Shown: positions 1 through 11,050 of the stretch, one piece after another
How positions within the stretch are numbered: the first letter of the stretch is position 1
Layout of the letters: every line of letters starts with the position of its first letter
Assembly: GCA_010909165.1 (NCBI GenBank)
Contig: MU008164.1
Location: 186,001 to 250,000, forward strand
Direction: 5' to 3'
From: Anthoceros angustus
Lineage: Eukaryota; Streptophyta; Anthocerotopsida; Anthocerotales; Anthocerotaceae
Length of the DNA stretch: 64,000 bases
The notes under the pieces: model-generated
Databases searched by the model: none
Seen by the model: only the letters and a program-made list of their open reading frames with translations
Told to the model about the DNA's origin: nothing
Program-made: the position numbers and the translations under genes

Positions 1-44
1 GAGGATATGCAGTCATATGAAGCATCGACATCATCGTGAGCATT

Positions 45-600
45 CTATGGTTGCAGATCATGGCGGACATGATCCGATTGGAAGGAGGCAACCGAGACCC
101 AGTGACGCCAGACGGTTTGCGACTCCTTCCAGACTTCCCTCATTTCGGGACGCTCTCGGGATCTGGAGGCCAAGCACCTGACAGCCAGAGCGCCAACACA
201 CTCTCTGTAAGCCTTCCCGCTGTCTAAACAAAATGTGTCCGGCAACACAGGGTCGATCAGTTCTTCCCACCCCACCGCCCCCGCCCTCGTCCCCCTTGTC
301 CACTGCAGAAAGTGCCAGGTTCGCGAAGCTAGTCTTGTCATACCCTCTCCCAACATCAACAGCAGGCTTTGCTGAGATGAGTTCCAGTAGAACCACGCCC
401 AAGCTGTAGACATCACTCCTGGGAGTGAGCTGGAAGGTGGCATAACTAGTACTCAGGATCAATGTAGCCAATGGTGCCTTGGATGGCGACTGTGAAAACA
501 TGAGTGGCTGCCTTGCTAGGAGCCAGATTGGAGGTGCCGAAATCTGCCACCTTCGCATTCAGGTCATGGTCGAGGAGAATATTGAAGAATTGCGGTGAAT
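45..600 (-). pseudogene. Receptor-like kinase C-terminal fragment, frameshifted
   Basis: Reading the minus strand from about 600 to 45 gives pieces of a Ser/Thr receptor-like kinase domain. They are, in order, the end of the catalytic loop (SSNILLD), an ADFG-like activation segment start (LNAKVADF), a damaged GYIDPEY segment, the subdomain IX block SDVYSLGVVLLELIS, and the subdomain XI region (ECVGALAVRCL, RERPEMREV). These blocks lie in at least two frames; the frame changes in a G-rich run near 285-300, and bases are missing in the HRD and DPEYY motifs. The N-lobe, the ectodomain and most of the HRD motif are absent. The combination resembles the LRK10L/WAK-like kinase group in general. It is a truncated relic; the window edge may hide a few C-terminal codons. 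Confidence 0.8.
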
Positions 601-775
601 TCCTTGTCCTCACAGGCAAGGGTGAGTGCTGGCTGGGTACTTCCTATGCTGGTTCCTGTTCTGCACGGACTGTCTTACCTGCCAGTCTTACCTGCTTCCT
701 GACATGAGATCTCCGTCTTCTTGCAAAAGGAGTCAATTGTCGTAGGCTACTGGGGAGCAGACGAAGAAGAAGAAT

Positions 776-781
776 TTTATT
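776..781 (-). terminator. Candidate poly(A) signal for the PPR gene
   Basis: TTTATT on the plus strand reads AATAAA on the minus strand, about 250 bp past the stop codon of the PPR gene ending at 1028. The distance fits a plant 3' UTR. It is a short motif, so support is weak. Confidence 0.35.
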
Positions 782-1027
782 TAAGCCTACGTCTTTAACT
801 AGTCTTGGAGATTGCTTTGAGCCTTTCTGAGAGCATCCGCTCGCAAGCGCATCGTTGTAGATGGTTCTGATGTGTAGCTAGCGGATCTGCCCCGTCTCTC
901 TTCCTCATCTGTTGACCTACCGACGTTCCTCGTTTGTACATGGGTTTCTTTGGTCAGTTTGATACGTGCCTGTGAACTTCAACAGACGTCTTCCGTCTTT
1001 TAGCTTCACCCAGCAGGCCTGGCTACC

Positions 1028-3145
1028 TCATTGCCGGTCGTTGCAAGAGCATGAACCGCATGAGAATCGGTGTACTCGGTTTGCGTCTCTAACTATAATT
1101 TCGCGCTTCTCGAGACGTGAGGTTATCTTGATGCTACTGTGGCAGTAGTTGCACATGCGAAGGTTTTTGGTGACCAACAAAGTGGTGCCATCGGGGGTGT
1201 TGAGAAGACCAAAGGCTATGGCCAGTCTTTCTGCGTGTCCACAGACGACATCTTCCTTCTCACGCTCGCGCATGGGCTTCAGACCCAGCTGTGTCCGTGG
1301 GATATGGCCTCCTTCGTCCACCAACCTGGTACTCACGCTCGACAACATGCCAGACGAGACGTCAGATTTCTCCTCTCCTACTATGAACTCGTGCACCTTG
1401 TTCTTCACTTCGATGCATGCCCTGGCTGGCTTCTTCCAAGCAAGTGCAGACCTTCTCAGACTCTCGGTTTGCTCCACATCCTCCCACCGGCCAGCTTTTG
1501 CGTAGATGTTGCCCAAGAGGATATAGGCCGATGCTTTCTTAGGTACCATTTTCACGATGCGGTCGAAGCATCTTCTTCCTCGACCTGCATCATTGTGGGT
1601 TTTGCAGGCACTGAGCAGCGATGTCCAGCCCACGACGTTATCATGGAGCGGCATAGTGTGCAGCACCTGTTCTGCCTCATCCAGACAGCCTGCCCGTCCA
1701 AGGAGGTCCACCAGACAGTTGTAGTGATGGTCGGTGGGCTCAATGCCATGCGCTTTTACCATCCTGAAAAACTGCCAGCCCTCATCCACCAGCCCTGCAT
1801 GACTGCATGCCACAAGCAGACTGATGAAAGTGCTACCATCAGGCTCCACGCCTTCCTGCTGCATCTCTACGAAACACTGCCTTGCCCTCTCCATATCGCC
1901 ATTTTCAGCATACCCACTAAGGAGAGCATTCCATGTCACAAGGCTCTTGACAGGCATTCTGTCGAACACTCCGCGAGCCTCCTCCAAGCTCGCACATTTC
2001 GCATACATGTCCACCAGGGTGTTGCCCACAACCACGTCAACCTCCAGCCCGATCTGCCGGATCAGTTTGTGAAGCTCCTTGCCCTGCTGCAAGGCAGCCA
2101 CACTACCACATGCTTGCAGGAGGCACACGAATGTGACAGTATCAGCAGGAGCTAAGCCCTCCCCTTGCATACACGCATACAGGTCGAGAGCTTCCTGGCC
2201 CCGCCCATGCTGAGCATACGCTGCCAGCATGGCTGTCCATGTCACCAGATTCCTGCTCTCCAGTCTGTCAAACACCCTCCGAGCATCCTCCAAGCTCCCG
2301 CACTTTGCATACATGTTCACCAGGCTGCTGCCCACGAAGCTGTTACACCTGACACCACTGCCCAGAATATCAGCATGCACCTCTTTGCCTGCAACCAAGT
2401 CCGTAGCAGATGCACACGCCTTCAGAACGGCCATAAAGATATGGTTGTCCGGCTCCACGCTCAACTCCCTCATCCGCCTGTACCAAACGATGGCCTCCCT
2501 GGGCTGCCCCTGCCGGGCATGAGCCAGAATGATGCAACACCACATGTGGGCATTGGGCACCTCCACTTCCCCAAACACCTGCACTGCATCCTCCAGCTTC
2601 CCATGCGCAGCATACATCCCCATGATGTGCGTTGCCACAAATGCATTGCTCTTGAACCACCCCTGCTGGGCAACAATGGAATGCACCCTCCTACCCAGCT
2701 CCAGGCCCTTCTCCCCAGAACACCTCTTCAACAAACGATACAAAACAGAGTCATGCACCCTACACCCCCTCTGCACCAGCACATCCAAGGCCTCCACAGC
2801 CCCCCCCAGCTCCCCGTCCTCGCACCTCCTGCTCAATCTCTCCACCAGGGTCTCCCTCTCCCCATCTCCTGCACCAGCATCCCACCTGGCCAGTCGCGAA
2901 TCCACCCACCCGGGCTTCACCCGGCTGCTTAGCCACAGCAACTGCCTGATACCCTTGTGCCTGAAGTCGGGATGACGGGGACTGGGCTTCTCCGCCCTGT
3001 TCCCCCACCACTGCCTGGGATAGACAAACCAGTCCTTCCATAGCCGCTCCTCCCCGGTCTCGGATGGAACGCAGCCTCGCTTCACAATAGGGGATAATCC
3101 GCAGCCCAGCTGAAACGGCAGCCTCTCTCCCACTGCCACGGCCAT
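1028..3145 (-). CDS. PPR protein, PLS class with E1-E2 and DYW:KP-type domain
   Basis: This is an intronless gene of 705 codons from the chosen ATG at 3145. The open frame extends upstream to 3604, but that part is antisense to the Mpv17 first exon, is low in PPR signal, and is best excluded; a second possible ATG lies at 3319. PPR motifs run from about residue 100 with repeated MYAKCGSLEDARRVFD-type S motifs (four recognisable). E1/E2 motifs follow (AYILLGNIYAKAGRWEDV). The PG box reads WKKPARACIEV (about residue 571) instead of the canonical PGxSWIEV, which is the signature of the KP subtype. The deaminase-like zinc site is present as HAE (about 637) and CNYC (665-668). The C-terminus reads GSCSCNDRQ, so the DYW tripeptide is replaced. 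Known: DYW domains edit organelle RNA, and KP-type domains are linked to U-to-C editing. Inference: an organelle U-to-C editing factor; the targeting peptide was not resolved. Confidence 0.9.
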   Translation of the reverse strand: MAVAVGERLPFQLGCGLSPIVKRGCVPSETGEERLWKDWFVYPRQWWGNRAEKPSPRHPDFRHKGIRQLLWLSSRVKPGWVDSRLARWDAGAGDGERETLVERLSRRCEDGELGGAVEALDVLVQRGCRVHDSVLYRLLKRCSGEKGLELGRRVHSIVAQQGWFKSNAFVATHIMGMYAAHGKLEDAVQVFGEVEVPNAHMWCCIILAHARQGQPREAIVWYRRMRELSVEPDNHIFMAVLKACASATDLVAGKEVHADILGSGVRCNSFVGSSLVNMYAKCGSLEDARRVFDRLESRNLVTWTAMLAAYAQHGRGQEALDLYACMQGEGLAPADTVTFVCLLQACGSVAALQQGKELHKLIRQIGLEVDVVVGNTLVDMYAKCASLEEARGVFDRMPVKSLVTWNALLSGYAENGDMERARQCFVEMQQEGVEPDGSTFISLLVACSHAGLVDEGWQFFRMVKAHGIEPTDHHYNCLVDLLGRAGCLDEAEQVLHTMPLHDNVVGWTSLLSACKTHNDAGRGRRCFDRIVKMVPKKASAYILLGNIYAKAGRWEDVEQTESLRRSALAWKKPARACIEVKNKVHEFIVGEEKSDVSSGMLSSVSTRLVDEGGHIPRTQLGLKPMREREKEDVVCGHAERLAIAFGLLNTPDGTTLLVTKNLRMCNYCHSSIKITSRLEKREIIVRDANRVHRFSCGSCSCNDRQ

Positions 3146-3317
3146 GCTCGCCGTCCCCCCGCTCCCCAGCCACCGGGCTTGATCGAGACGAAGGGACGAG
3201 AACAGAAAAGGAAGTGGATATCTCGATACTGGAGAAACTCGAGCGATTCGAGCAATTCGCGTCTCACTCCGGCTCTTGTCCCGGGCGAGTCGTGGACTCC
3301 TGCTGCATTTGTCGGCC
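3146..3317. promoter_or_regulatory. Shared divergent promoter / 5' UTR region
   Basis: Only about 172 bp separate the chosen start codons of the PPR gene (3145, minus) and the Mpv17 gene (3318, plus). At 3316-3321 the palindrome CCATGG holds an ATG on both strands, so an alternative PPR start (3319) would overlap the Mpv17 start. A shared bidirectional promoter with overlapping 5' ends is inferred; no TATA box is evident. Confidence 0.45.
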
Positions 3318-4280
3318 ATGGCGGGCGCGCTGAGAGGGAGCTTCCTAGCTCCGTGGCTAGGCGGGGGGCCATGGCCGGCTCGCAGGCGGCGGGTGAAGGC
3401 AGCTTCGGACAAGGCCGGGGCGGGGGAGGTGGAGTCTGCGTCGCCCACTGGGCGATGGAATTTCCCGCTGCGGTCGGCGACCACAGCGGGGGCCTTGGCT
3501 TTGGTGGGCGATACAGGAGCACAGGTCTTGGCCTCGCGGCAGGCGGCGTCGTCTTCGCAGCAGGAATGGAGATACCAGCACGACTGGTTGCGTTCAGCGC
3601 GCATGTATAGCTATGGCTTCGCGCTCTACGGCCCTCTGTCCCATGTCTGGTACGAGCTTCTGGACAAACTGCTGCCTCAGAAGACGGCTCAGAACCTGTG
3701 CCTCAAGGTATTCTCCCACGGCATGTTCCGCTGGGCAGGGTCACGAGCCTGCCTCACCCTGCCTTCCTGCCATGCCTCCTCTCCTGTGCTGTGCAGGTTG
3801 GGTTGAACCAGGTGGTGCTGGGTCCGTGTGTGATTGCCATCGCTTTTGCGTGGAATCATTTGTGGCAGAATCAGCTTGCCCAGCTGCCCGCCAAGTATCG
3901 GAGACATGCCTTTCCTACTCTGATGAATGGTGGGTCCCCTTGCTTTGCCATGTCTTGCCTTTCCTTGCCTACTCTTGTGCATTGACAGAACAATTTTTCT
4001 TGGCTGGCTGGCTGGCTGTGCATTGCAGGTTGGAAATTCTGGATTCCAGCCAGCGTGCTCAACTTCGGGTTAGCGTGCCTGCTTGCTTGCTTGCCTTTGC
4101 TTTACACGTTTGCATACCACGCTGGTGTCATGACCACATCTACTTCTGCTCCTGGACTGACACCATCAATTGTCTCCGACTCACTGCAGGCTGGTGCCTC
4201 TCCAAGCTCGAGTCGCCTTCATGTCTACCTGCTCCATCTTCTGGAACCTCTACCTGTCCTCGGTCGTCATGAGCAAGTGA
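3318..4280 (+). CDS. Mpv17/PMP22 family membrane protein, four exons
   Basis: Exons are 3318-3707, 3797-3929, 4029-4068 and 4190-4280. All introns are GT-AG and the phases agree (0, 1, 2), giving 217 residues. Family hallmarks are visible: the GPLSHVWYELLD block near the end of exon 1 (the GPxxHxWY signature), KVGLNQVVLGP in exon 2, and the W-x2-W-x-x-x-x-x-N-F-x-x-VP signature (WKFWIPASVLNFGLVPLQ) spread over exons 2 to 4, followed by a final hydrophobic segment (FWNLYLS). Known: members are small four-helix proteins of inner mitochondrial, peroxisomal or plastid membranes, thought to act as channels or in stress and metabolite homeostasis. The basic, Ser/Ala-rich N-terminus (about 80 residues) could be an organelle targeting region. 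The gene is head-to-head with the PPR gene. The individual member and its organelle are not determined. Confidence 0.93.
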
Positions 4281-5230
4281 TGTAGGTTGTCTTTGCTGTG
4301 CACCGCATGGTGTGTCCTGTCATGCATGTGGCATGCTATGTCGTTGCGTGCCTCCAAGTTTTGTCTCCATTGGAGCACCAGGGCAGGGGACTGATTTAGC
4401 ACCGAATCTTCGAGGAACGGCCTCTACATCCGTCTGCGGTTGCATCCTGACCGACTACGTTTTTTAGTGTGAAGAGTCGGGTAGGGGGAAGGATGATGGA
4501 CCCTAGCGGGACATCTGGGCCGGGGCCCTGCTACAAACTCTCTCGTCAGAGGAGATTATCTGCACAGTAGGTATGGTCTTCTAAGACCACGCTCCATATC
4601 CTCCGATCGGGCTTGTCGACTTTGAGCAGATCATCAGGGTAGACCAGCTTGTCAAAACACAAGTGCATCGCGTTTTGAATTTTGAAACATATGAGCCGGA
4701 CAGGTACAAAAGTACTTCATATTTGAGAATAGAAGAGGAAGTGGAGACTTCTTCTTTAAAGAAGGGATGGAAAACCCATCTACCCCGCGTCGATGGGGAA
4801 CAACCCATTAAAGGGTCAAGGGCGGGGGGCTAGCCCCTTTGAATGTTGATCCTTAGATTATCAACCGTCCCAAGTATGTTGTGATAAAAGGAAAGGCCTA
4901 CTTACGAGACGGTATGTTGTGATCAAAAATAAGGAAAGGCCTACTTACGACCAGTGCTGCTGATGCCGCATCTCCCGCGCTCAGTGTCATTCCGTACACA
5001 GTGTTGGCCAACGCCCTCTGCAGGGTGATGGTGTGGCGGGACTTTCGATGGTTGCACTGGCGCGCAATCCGTGTCGTTGTAAGAGGTCCGCTCCCAAGAG
5101 AAATGATAGGCTCCGTTGCACGTTTCAATCGTTTCTCACCTCACTTAGTATCGGTTCAGTCTCAACACACCTATTCACCATTTTACGCCTAACTACCCGC
5201 ATAGCGTTCACCGGCGGGCCGGTGGCCAAA
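4281..5230. other. Intergenic, no supported gene
   Basis: This stretch holds the Mpv17 3' UTR followed by unassigned sequence. On the minus strand, 4960-5040 reads TLQRALANTVYGMTLSAGD and runs into a GT-like donor near 4950. It could be an exon fragment, but I do not recognise it. No TE protein motif is visible. Confidence 0.4.
4873..4950. repeat. Short direct repeat, two ~38-bp copies
   Basis: Two adjacent near-copies share GTATGTTGTGAT followed by AAGGAAAGGCCTACTTACGA, starting near 4874 and 4913. They look like a local slippage duplication or the footprint of an excised element. Function is unknown. Confidence 0.6.
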
Positions 5231-8200
5231 TGTTAAGGACCGTTCAAGGCCCGTATCGTTCAATTCTGCCACCATCCTCTAGTCCGTTCCTCTCACCACT
5301 CTCCACTACACTCCGCCGTCCTTGGGGAAAAGCGGTGGCTACGCGTCAGGACCTCCTCCGATCCTCTGCTGGGCCTCCCGGCTCTGCGCCCTCCCAGAGT
5401 TCCTCCGGCTCACCGTTTAGGTCCATCAGCTGGGCTGCCTGACGAGCAAGGGTCCCTAGTCGCTATTCTGCACACACACACCCACACGTAGGGTCCGTCA
5501 CGGGACCTTGATCTCTCCGAGTCGGCTGCTTTCGAAGACTCGGACTCGTAAAGAAGAAGGCACAAGGGCACACAGAAGAGCGCATCAACACCAAGAGAAA
5601 GATACTTTACTAGAGTAGTGTGGAATGGGGTTTTTGCGTCCCAAAGGCGCAAAGAGGCCACATTACCCTCTATGTCGTTATAGCCCTAGGATTCGATCCC
5701 AAGGGAATGGTTTTGTGTCAAGATGTTCTAAACTACGGGTCCTAGCCCTACCACAACGATCTTTACCCTCAAACCCACCCGTGGAGATCCACCGCATGTG
5801 CTTCGCCACGCGTGGTTGATTCAACCATGTGAGCTCCCACCACAGCGCTGTTGTGTTGTCTGTTGTCACCCTCTCGGCGGTCTAGTTGGGACACACACCT
5901 AGACTCACTACTAATTCTCTCACTGTCCTCGAACTTCCAATTCCCACTCGAATAGCATCTCGCTCCTCCCTCCCCTCACCACTCCGCCTTTCTATCACTC
6001 CCTTTTCTCCGGCGCATTCCTCCCTCCCCTCTGACACGCTCACCCCCTTCTCAGAACCTTTCCCCCATGGATACCCCTCTCTTCCCTCTCGGGCCACCTG
6101 AGACCTCTTGGCCACACGGACCCCCTCATGGAATTAAACACGTTACGATGGGCGGCTTTGGAGGGAGAGGAGTCGGTGCTTGGGCGATTCACTTGATCTC
6201 ACCCCTTTCGCCTTCCCTTTCGGTGGCGGCGCCCCTCTCTTGTCCCAGCGTGGGCTTGGCCACTCCGCTCTCGACCATCCGAGGATCTTCCGGTCTTCTT
6301 GTGACGAGAAGGCGATGTGCGCGTTGGTCTTGACGACGTCTCCAATCAACGCGGATTCGATCACGGAAGTTCACACGAATAAATGCATTGAGAGACACTC
6401 AAAGGGTCTCTTATACATCTGGTGATTGGCCCGACTCACTTCTCTCCGATGTCTAAAAATTGTAGCTCCTACCACGCACCCCTACCAATCGCAACTCACG
6501 GCTCTCAAACACCCTATCCCTAACCCCAAAACCCGGACCTATGATGTCGCGGCTCCTAAAATCAGGTTGCCGCCTCATGATTCTTGCCTAGCTCTGATGG
6601 GGTCCCTCTCGCTCGCCTCGCCGCCTCGATCGGCGATTTTCCCCAAAACCTCCACCTCGCTCGCTGCTGCGGTTTCTCGCGCCTTCCATGGGCGTTGCGC
6701 GCGTAGCCCTCTGTTGTCCGCTCCTCCTCCTTTGGACAACCATAGTGTGCTCCTCCCTCCATGCTCGGCCTCGCCTCGCTCATCTCCTCCGGCACCACTT
6801 GCGGAGGTAGGCGCCGCTCTATTCGGAAGGAACCAGCGTAGCACTGGCGGTCAAGATGTCTGACCGATGGTTTACGCCCCTCTGTCCCAACAACCACATA
6901 CACGTTTAGAGGTGAGCACCCGCTCACCATGCGAGCGGCGAGGACATGAGCATCCTCATCCGAGCCGCGGCTGTCGCCCCTTCGATCTGAGGTCCTTACC
7001 CTCTCCTCCCGTGGACAATCACAGGCGGGCTGCTGCTTGGGTTTCGAGGATCCCTCCCTGCGGTACTCAGCCGGTGACTTCCCCACCTCGGTTCCTCCTT
7101 CCGACGGTGGCGGTTTAGCCACCGTGGTGGTTCCCCCGGTGGTTGCTTGACTCCTGTGGCCGCGGCCTTTCTTGGTTTGGCCACCTCTCTCTTGACTCGG
7201 CCTAACCGTCTCTCTCCGCTTGTATCTCTCCATGACTTCTTGAATTTCTCAGGCGCCATTGTTTCCACACTCCACGGACTCATGAGACCTCATCTTGAAG
7301 CTCCTCAATTGTAGCATCGCCCCTTGACTGATTCACTAAGGCCTCTGTTGGGTGGACATGGCCCTTCGCTCCATGCCTTGCATAGGGCCCGCACTCCGTC
7401 TGCGCTCCTCGCCACCTTGTTCTCGCCTTCCGGGCTCTCCAACTTCTCCTTGAGCAACTTCTCCTGTTGGCCTGCACACTCGGCCGGTGAGAGCCATGTG
7501 GTCGAGGAGATCACTGCGTCGAGCCATGGCGTCGGCTGCTGATTCCAATTGGGCTCCTGTGCCCATTCCCTCCACAACAATTCTCGCCTGTGGCGGTGTC
7601 ACCTATCTCCACTTGCCGGTGTTGTGAAATGTCGCCAAAAATGTTCCGGAGCTCCGTCGCGGACTTGGCGAAACTAACCCCTCTTCTTCTAGGGGTTGGT
7701 TTGCCCTTCCTCCTCGCTCCAATCTCTCCTAGCGGCGGCGACTCCATCCCCACACACGAGAGGACAACTTGTCGTTCCCTTTTATTTTCTCCTCCTTCAC
7801 CGCGTTCCTGCTGGATTTCGACTGGTGACCCTAGGTGTGTATGGGTTCCTCTTCTGCTTGTGTCCTTCCCTTCTTCGACCCCGTTCGATCGTCGCCGCCC
7901 TCACTTCTTGCCCTTGGAAACCTCCCCACCTTCATCCAAGATCTTCTAGGGAGGCGCATTCCCAAGCTACTGGAATCCTTGGAATCCTCCTTACACTCCT
8001 CCTCCTCTACCTTGGGTTCCACGGTTTCCAGCTATGAAGGCGGACCGACTTCAACTCCGTTAGACACACGGAATGCGAATACATGAATCGAAAAGGTGAA
8101 ATCAAGGAGGGCCGAGGGAAGGGAGAGCAAATTCGCCTTCTCCTCACAGGCTCTTTCAAAGATCATCCTCCCCAATCGATTGTGTACCTTAACCACCTCA

Positions 8201-9100
8201 TGAAGAAAGACCGAGTGATGCGCCATATGATCCAACTTTCTGCTCAGAAACACAAAATCCACTTGGCCAATCCCACGGTGCGAACACGAGTTGGCGAGTC
8301 ACCCATCCATTGTTCACCCTCACTTCCCAGGCTTCATGGCGCGGCGCTGCGGCTCTCGGGGTCTTCTCTTTCTGGGGTCAATTACCAAGCTCCCATCCTC
8401 GATGCTTCGCCCATACCTTTGCTCGAAGAGCCCCAAATCCAGTTTTGCGGCCTCTTCCTCGCGTCACCCTCTTGCGACTGGTTCTCAAGGCGCACTCTTG
8501 CACCAATCTTTGGTATCGTAACACCATTTCTTCTCCATAAATTCCGGAGCTCACGCGGTGCCGGCTCTCACCTTCCGATGGTCCATGTTGGGCCCTTTGC
8601 GTGAGTAAATTTGGCCGCGGCTCGGCGCCATCTCCCTTCTCCTTGTTTCCCAAAAAAAACTCGACCCACCCTGAGTCGAGAAAAGGAACACCACCCTTGC
8701 ACGCTTCTTCCACTCCTCTTTTGGCCCTCTTGCCTCGGCGCCTCTTTTCCTCCTTCGCTAGCGCTTGGTTTCCTTCCTCGCCGCCCTCGGCGTGCGCGCC
8801 CTTCTACACGGCAGCGAGACCCGGCGCGGTTGCATCGCGCCCGGCTCTGCGGCTCGCTCCGGCGTCACCCACGGAAATTGCGACCTCGCGGTCTTTGGGT
8901 GTCCTTCTCGATTGCGCTCCGGTATGGCGGCCGCTCCGCCACTAGGGTTGTAAACTCCCCACAGTGCATGCGTCCGTTCTTGACCACCGTGGTGGAACTG
9001 CCACCTCCCACTTGACTACCAGTGGCATATTGTGAGCATTCCTAGCATATATAGACACCTTATTCTAAAATCACCAAAACCCAAGGACTCTATTTCCGAC
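5231..9100. other. Degenerate pyrimidine-rich sequence, probable retroelement relic
   Basis: About 3.9 kb is strongly C/T-rich on the plus strand, correspondingly R/E/G-rich in minus-strand frames, and broken in all frames. Minus-strand pieces (for example 6562-7233 and 8032-8262) are charged and low complexity; I could not match them to a family. The composition resembles the flank at 9.3-10.9 kb and 18.4-21.9 kb, and together these may be the body of one large decayed LTR element. A sequence beginning TGTTAAGGACC at about 5233 could be an LTR edge, but no partner was found. Confidence 0.4.
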
Positions 9101-9174
9101 CCACCTATCCGAGGTCGAAACCTAAGGTCCGAAAAAAGAAAATTATTATCACCAAGGGCCAAGGACCATTCCCG

Positions 9175-9181
9175 TATAAAA
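9175..9181 (+). promoter_or_regulatory. TATA box in LTR-like segment
   Basis: TATAAAA sits in an A/T-richer island (about 9020-9260) inside otherwise GC-rich sequence, followed 35-60 bp later by ACACACCCAAAACAAAAAAAA. This arrangement resembles the promoter and leader of a plant LTR. The LTR limits were not found, so this is tentative. Confidence 0.3.
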
Positions 9182-9259
9182 GGCCTTACCCGGACGATTC
9201 TCAAAGCACTTTGCTATACTAACACACCCAAAACAAAAAAAATCGTTCATCCCGACACT

Positions 9260-10862
9260 TCGGAGAGGGGTTAGTGTACATGTGGTCTTCCACAAGTAGC
9301 CTCAGCCCTCCTATACTACGCCCAAGTCGGTGTCTTTATTACACCCCTATTCTGAGCTGGTGGCCAGCTCAGTATACCTTAATCGGCCGCCTACCATCTT
9401 ATTCCCTTCTTCCTATCTCCGTCGGTGGTGGCTGAGGATGCCCGTGGTCCCGTCTCGTGGCTGTGGCCCCAATCCCCGCTACGGCGGTTCGCACCCAATT
9501 GGATGATTGGCGGGACCCTTCCCCTTCCCGATCACCGAGGTTGGGCTCTGGCGGTCACGGCGCGAGTCCTGACGTCTTCCTCCCCAGCCCCGAGTGGGTC
9601 CTCTCCCGTGGGGCCAGTGGTTGCTCCCCTGCGTGGTCGGAGGGCTCCTCCTCGCCTCCGAGTCCGGACCGAGTCGTCTCGACTCCGAGCCCGAACCTCT
9701 AGGTCCGGTCTTCTTTCTGGAGTCCGGACCTCGGGGTTCGGACTCACCTCTGGGGTCCGATCTCCTGGACCCGGCCCTCCCTCTGGCGCCGGACACAGGT
9801 CGATCCTGTCACTAGTCCGGACCTCGAGTCAGGACTTTCTTCAGGAGGCCGGACCCCGAGGTCCGGCCGTTCTTCAGGAGTCCGAACAAAGTCCGGACTC
9901 TCGAGCACCCGGTTTCCCCTTCTTGGACTTCTCAAGGGTTGCATGCAGGCCCCAGCTTCCGGGTTGCCCAGTCGCCTTCTTGGCCCTCCAGGCCCTCCTC
10001 CCCTTCTCATGAGGTGGTGCCCACCTCGGCGTGACCTTCACGCCTCGCTCTTCCAACAGCCCCGCCGCTGCCGTCAAGCGCTCCTAAGGTCCCCGTGTGT
10101 CTTTTCCCGGCCTTCCTCCCTTGCTCCTCCTTGAGCTCTTGAAGGCCCGCCTCGTGCCGAGGGCGGCTCAGGCCTCTAGAGCCTTGAGGCTGCGTGGTAG
10201 TAAACAAATGGAATCGACTTGTTTGCCTCCTCCACATGGGCCGGAGCACCGGTACTCCCTCCTCCGGAGGTGCTCGGCGGTGGCGTATCGGCTTCTTGGC
10301 CCATCTCCACCCGAGCTTGCCAATTGTGGCGGTCTCCCTTATGCCGCCGGCCTCCACCCCACCTCCTGCGGCCTTTTCTTTGCTCGGCCGTGCTTGCTCC
10401 TCCTTCGTCGTTCTAGCTCGCTAGTTTGCAGCCATGGTGAGCTCACCCTCGCTTCCCGCAACGGACCGACTCACTCCTCCTCCAGCGCTCTCATCCCTCA
10501 TTCATCCTTTCCGGAGGTCCGCCACTTCCTTCTCCAGGCGGGCGGTATCCCCGTCAGACTCTGGCTTCCTCCGCTCCTGCCCGGCCCTCGCGTCGAACTC
10601 CTTGGACCGCCTATTCTCCTCCGTCTTCAAGAGAAGGAGGCACTCTATCTCAGCTCAGTCTTGGATTCTCTGGGTTGAGAATCCCTGCACTCCAAATGCG
10701 TCTTGGAGTTCTGACGGCTCAGGTGTCCTTCGCGCCTTCCACCTCCTGGGCTCTTACGCCTCCTGCGGTGCACCACAGGTCCCCTATTTCCGAGTCGACC
10801 TCCGGTTCCTCCTCACGGCTCGGCCGTGCTTGCTCCACGCCTCTGTTCGGCCTTTAGGTTAG
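9260..10862 (-). pseudogene. GC-rich relic flanking the nested Copia
   Basis: This sequence was contiguous with 18392 onward before the Copia insertion. Minus-strand frames are charged (10007-10357 contains GKLGWRWAKKPIRHRR) but repeatedly broken, and no catalytic motif is visible. Its composition and its continuity with the coiled-coil segment at 18.4-19.6 kb suggest part of a retroelement gag-like region. The assignment is by context only. Confidence 0.4.
9640..9905. repeat. Cluster of interspersed GTCCGGAC motifs
   Basis: The near-palindrome GTCCGGA(C) or close variants (TCCGGAC, GGTCCG) recurs roughly ten times in 260 bp, at irregular spacing of about 15-45 bp, for example near 9662, 9721, 9813 and 9892. 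Similar GTCCGGAC-rich tracts occur in some plant Gypsy elements. Spacing is too irregular and spacers are unlike, so it is not a CRISPR array. No function is assigned. Confidence 0.5.
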
Positions 10863-10867
10863 CCTCG

Positions 10868-11050
10868 TGTAAAGCGATCAAAGTAGACAAGATGCTGGCG
10901 TACTCTAATAAAATAGATTGGTTAAGAATTCATTACAACGTGTGTCTTATATACAATATCCACTGAACAGTCATGTCTGTTCGTATGTAACCTAACGCTA
11001 ACAGTAGATCAGTTTATATGATCCAAACCCTAACGGGGTTTAATCCAAAT
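10868..11050 (-). repeat. Copia 3' LTR
   Basis: It matches 18200-18385 in long identical stretches, starts TGTAAA and ends TTTAATCCAAAT. It carries six CAG/CTG trinucleotides that are all missing from the partner LTR; differences lie in three blocks around those sites. Confidence 0.88.

Noticed and set aside
1139-2932. Long plus-strand open frames (338 and 255 codons)
   Set aside because: They are antisense to the PPR coding sequence. PPR codon bias leaves the opposite strand open, and the translated proteins show no family features.
5231-9100. Several 60-220-codon frames as genes
   Set aside because: Biased base composition leaves many frames open by chance, none has recognisable motifs, and frames overlap on both strands.
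9640-9905. Possible CRISPR-like array
   Set aside because: Eukaryotic context, irregular spacing and no constant-length spacers.
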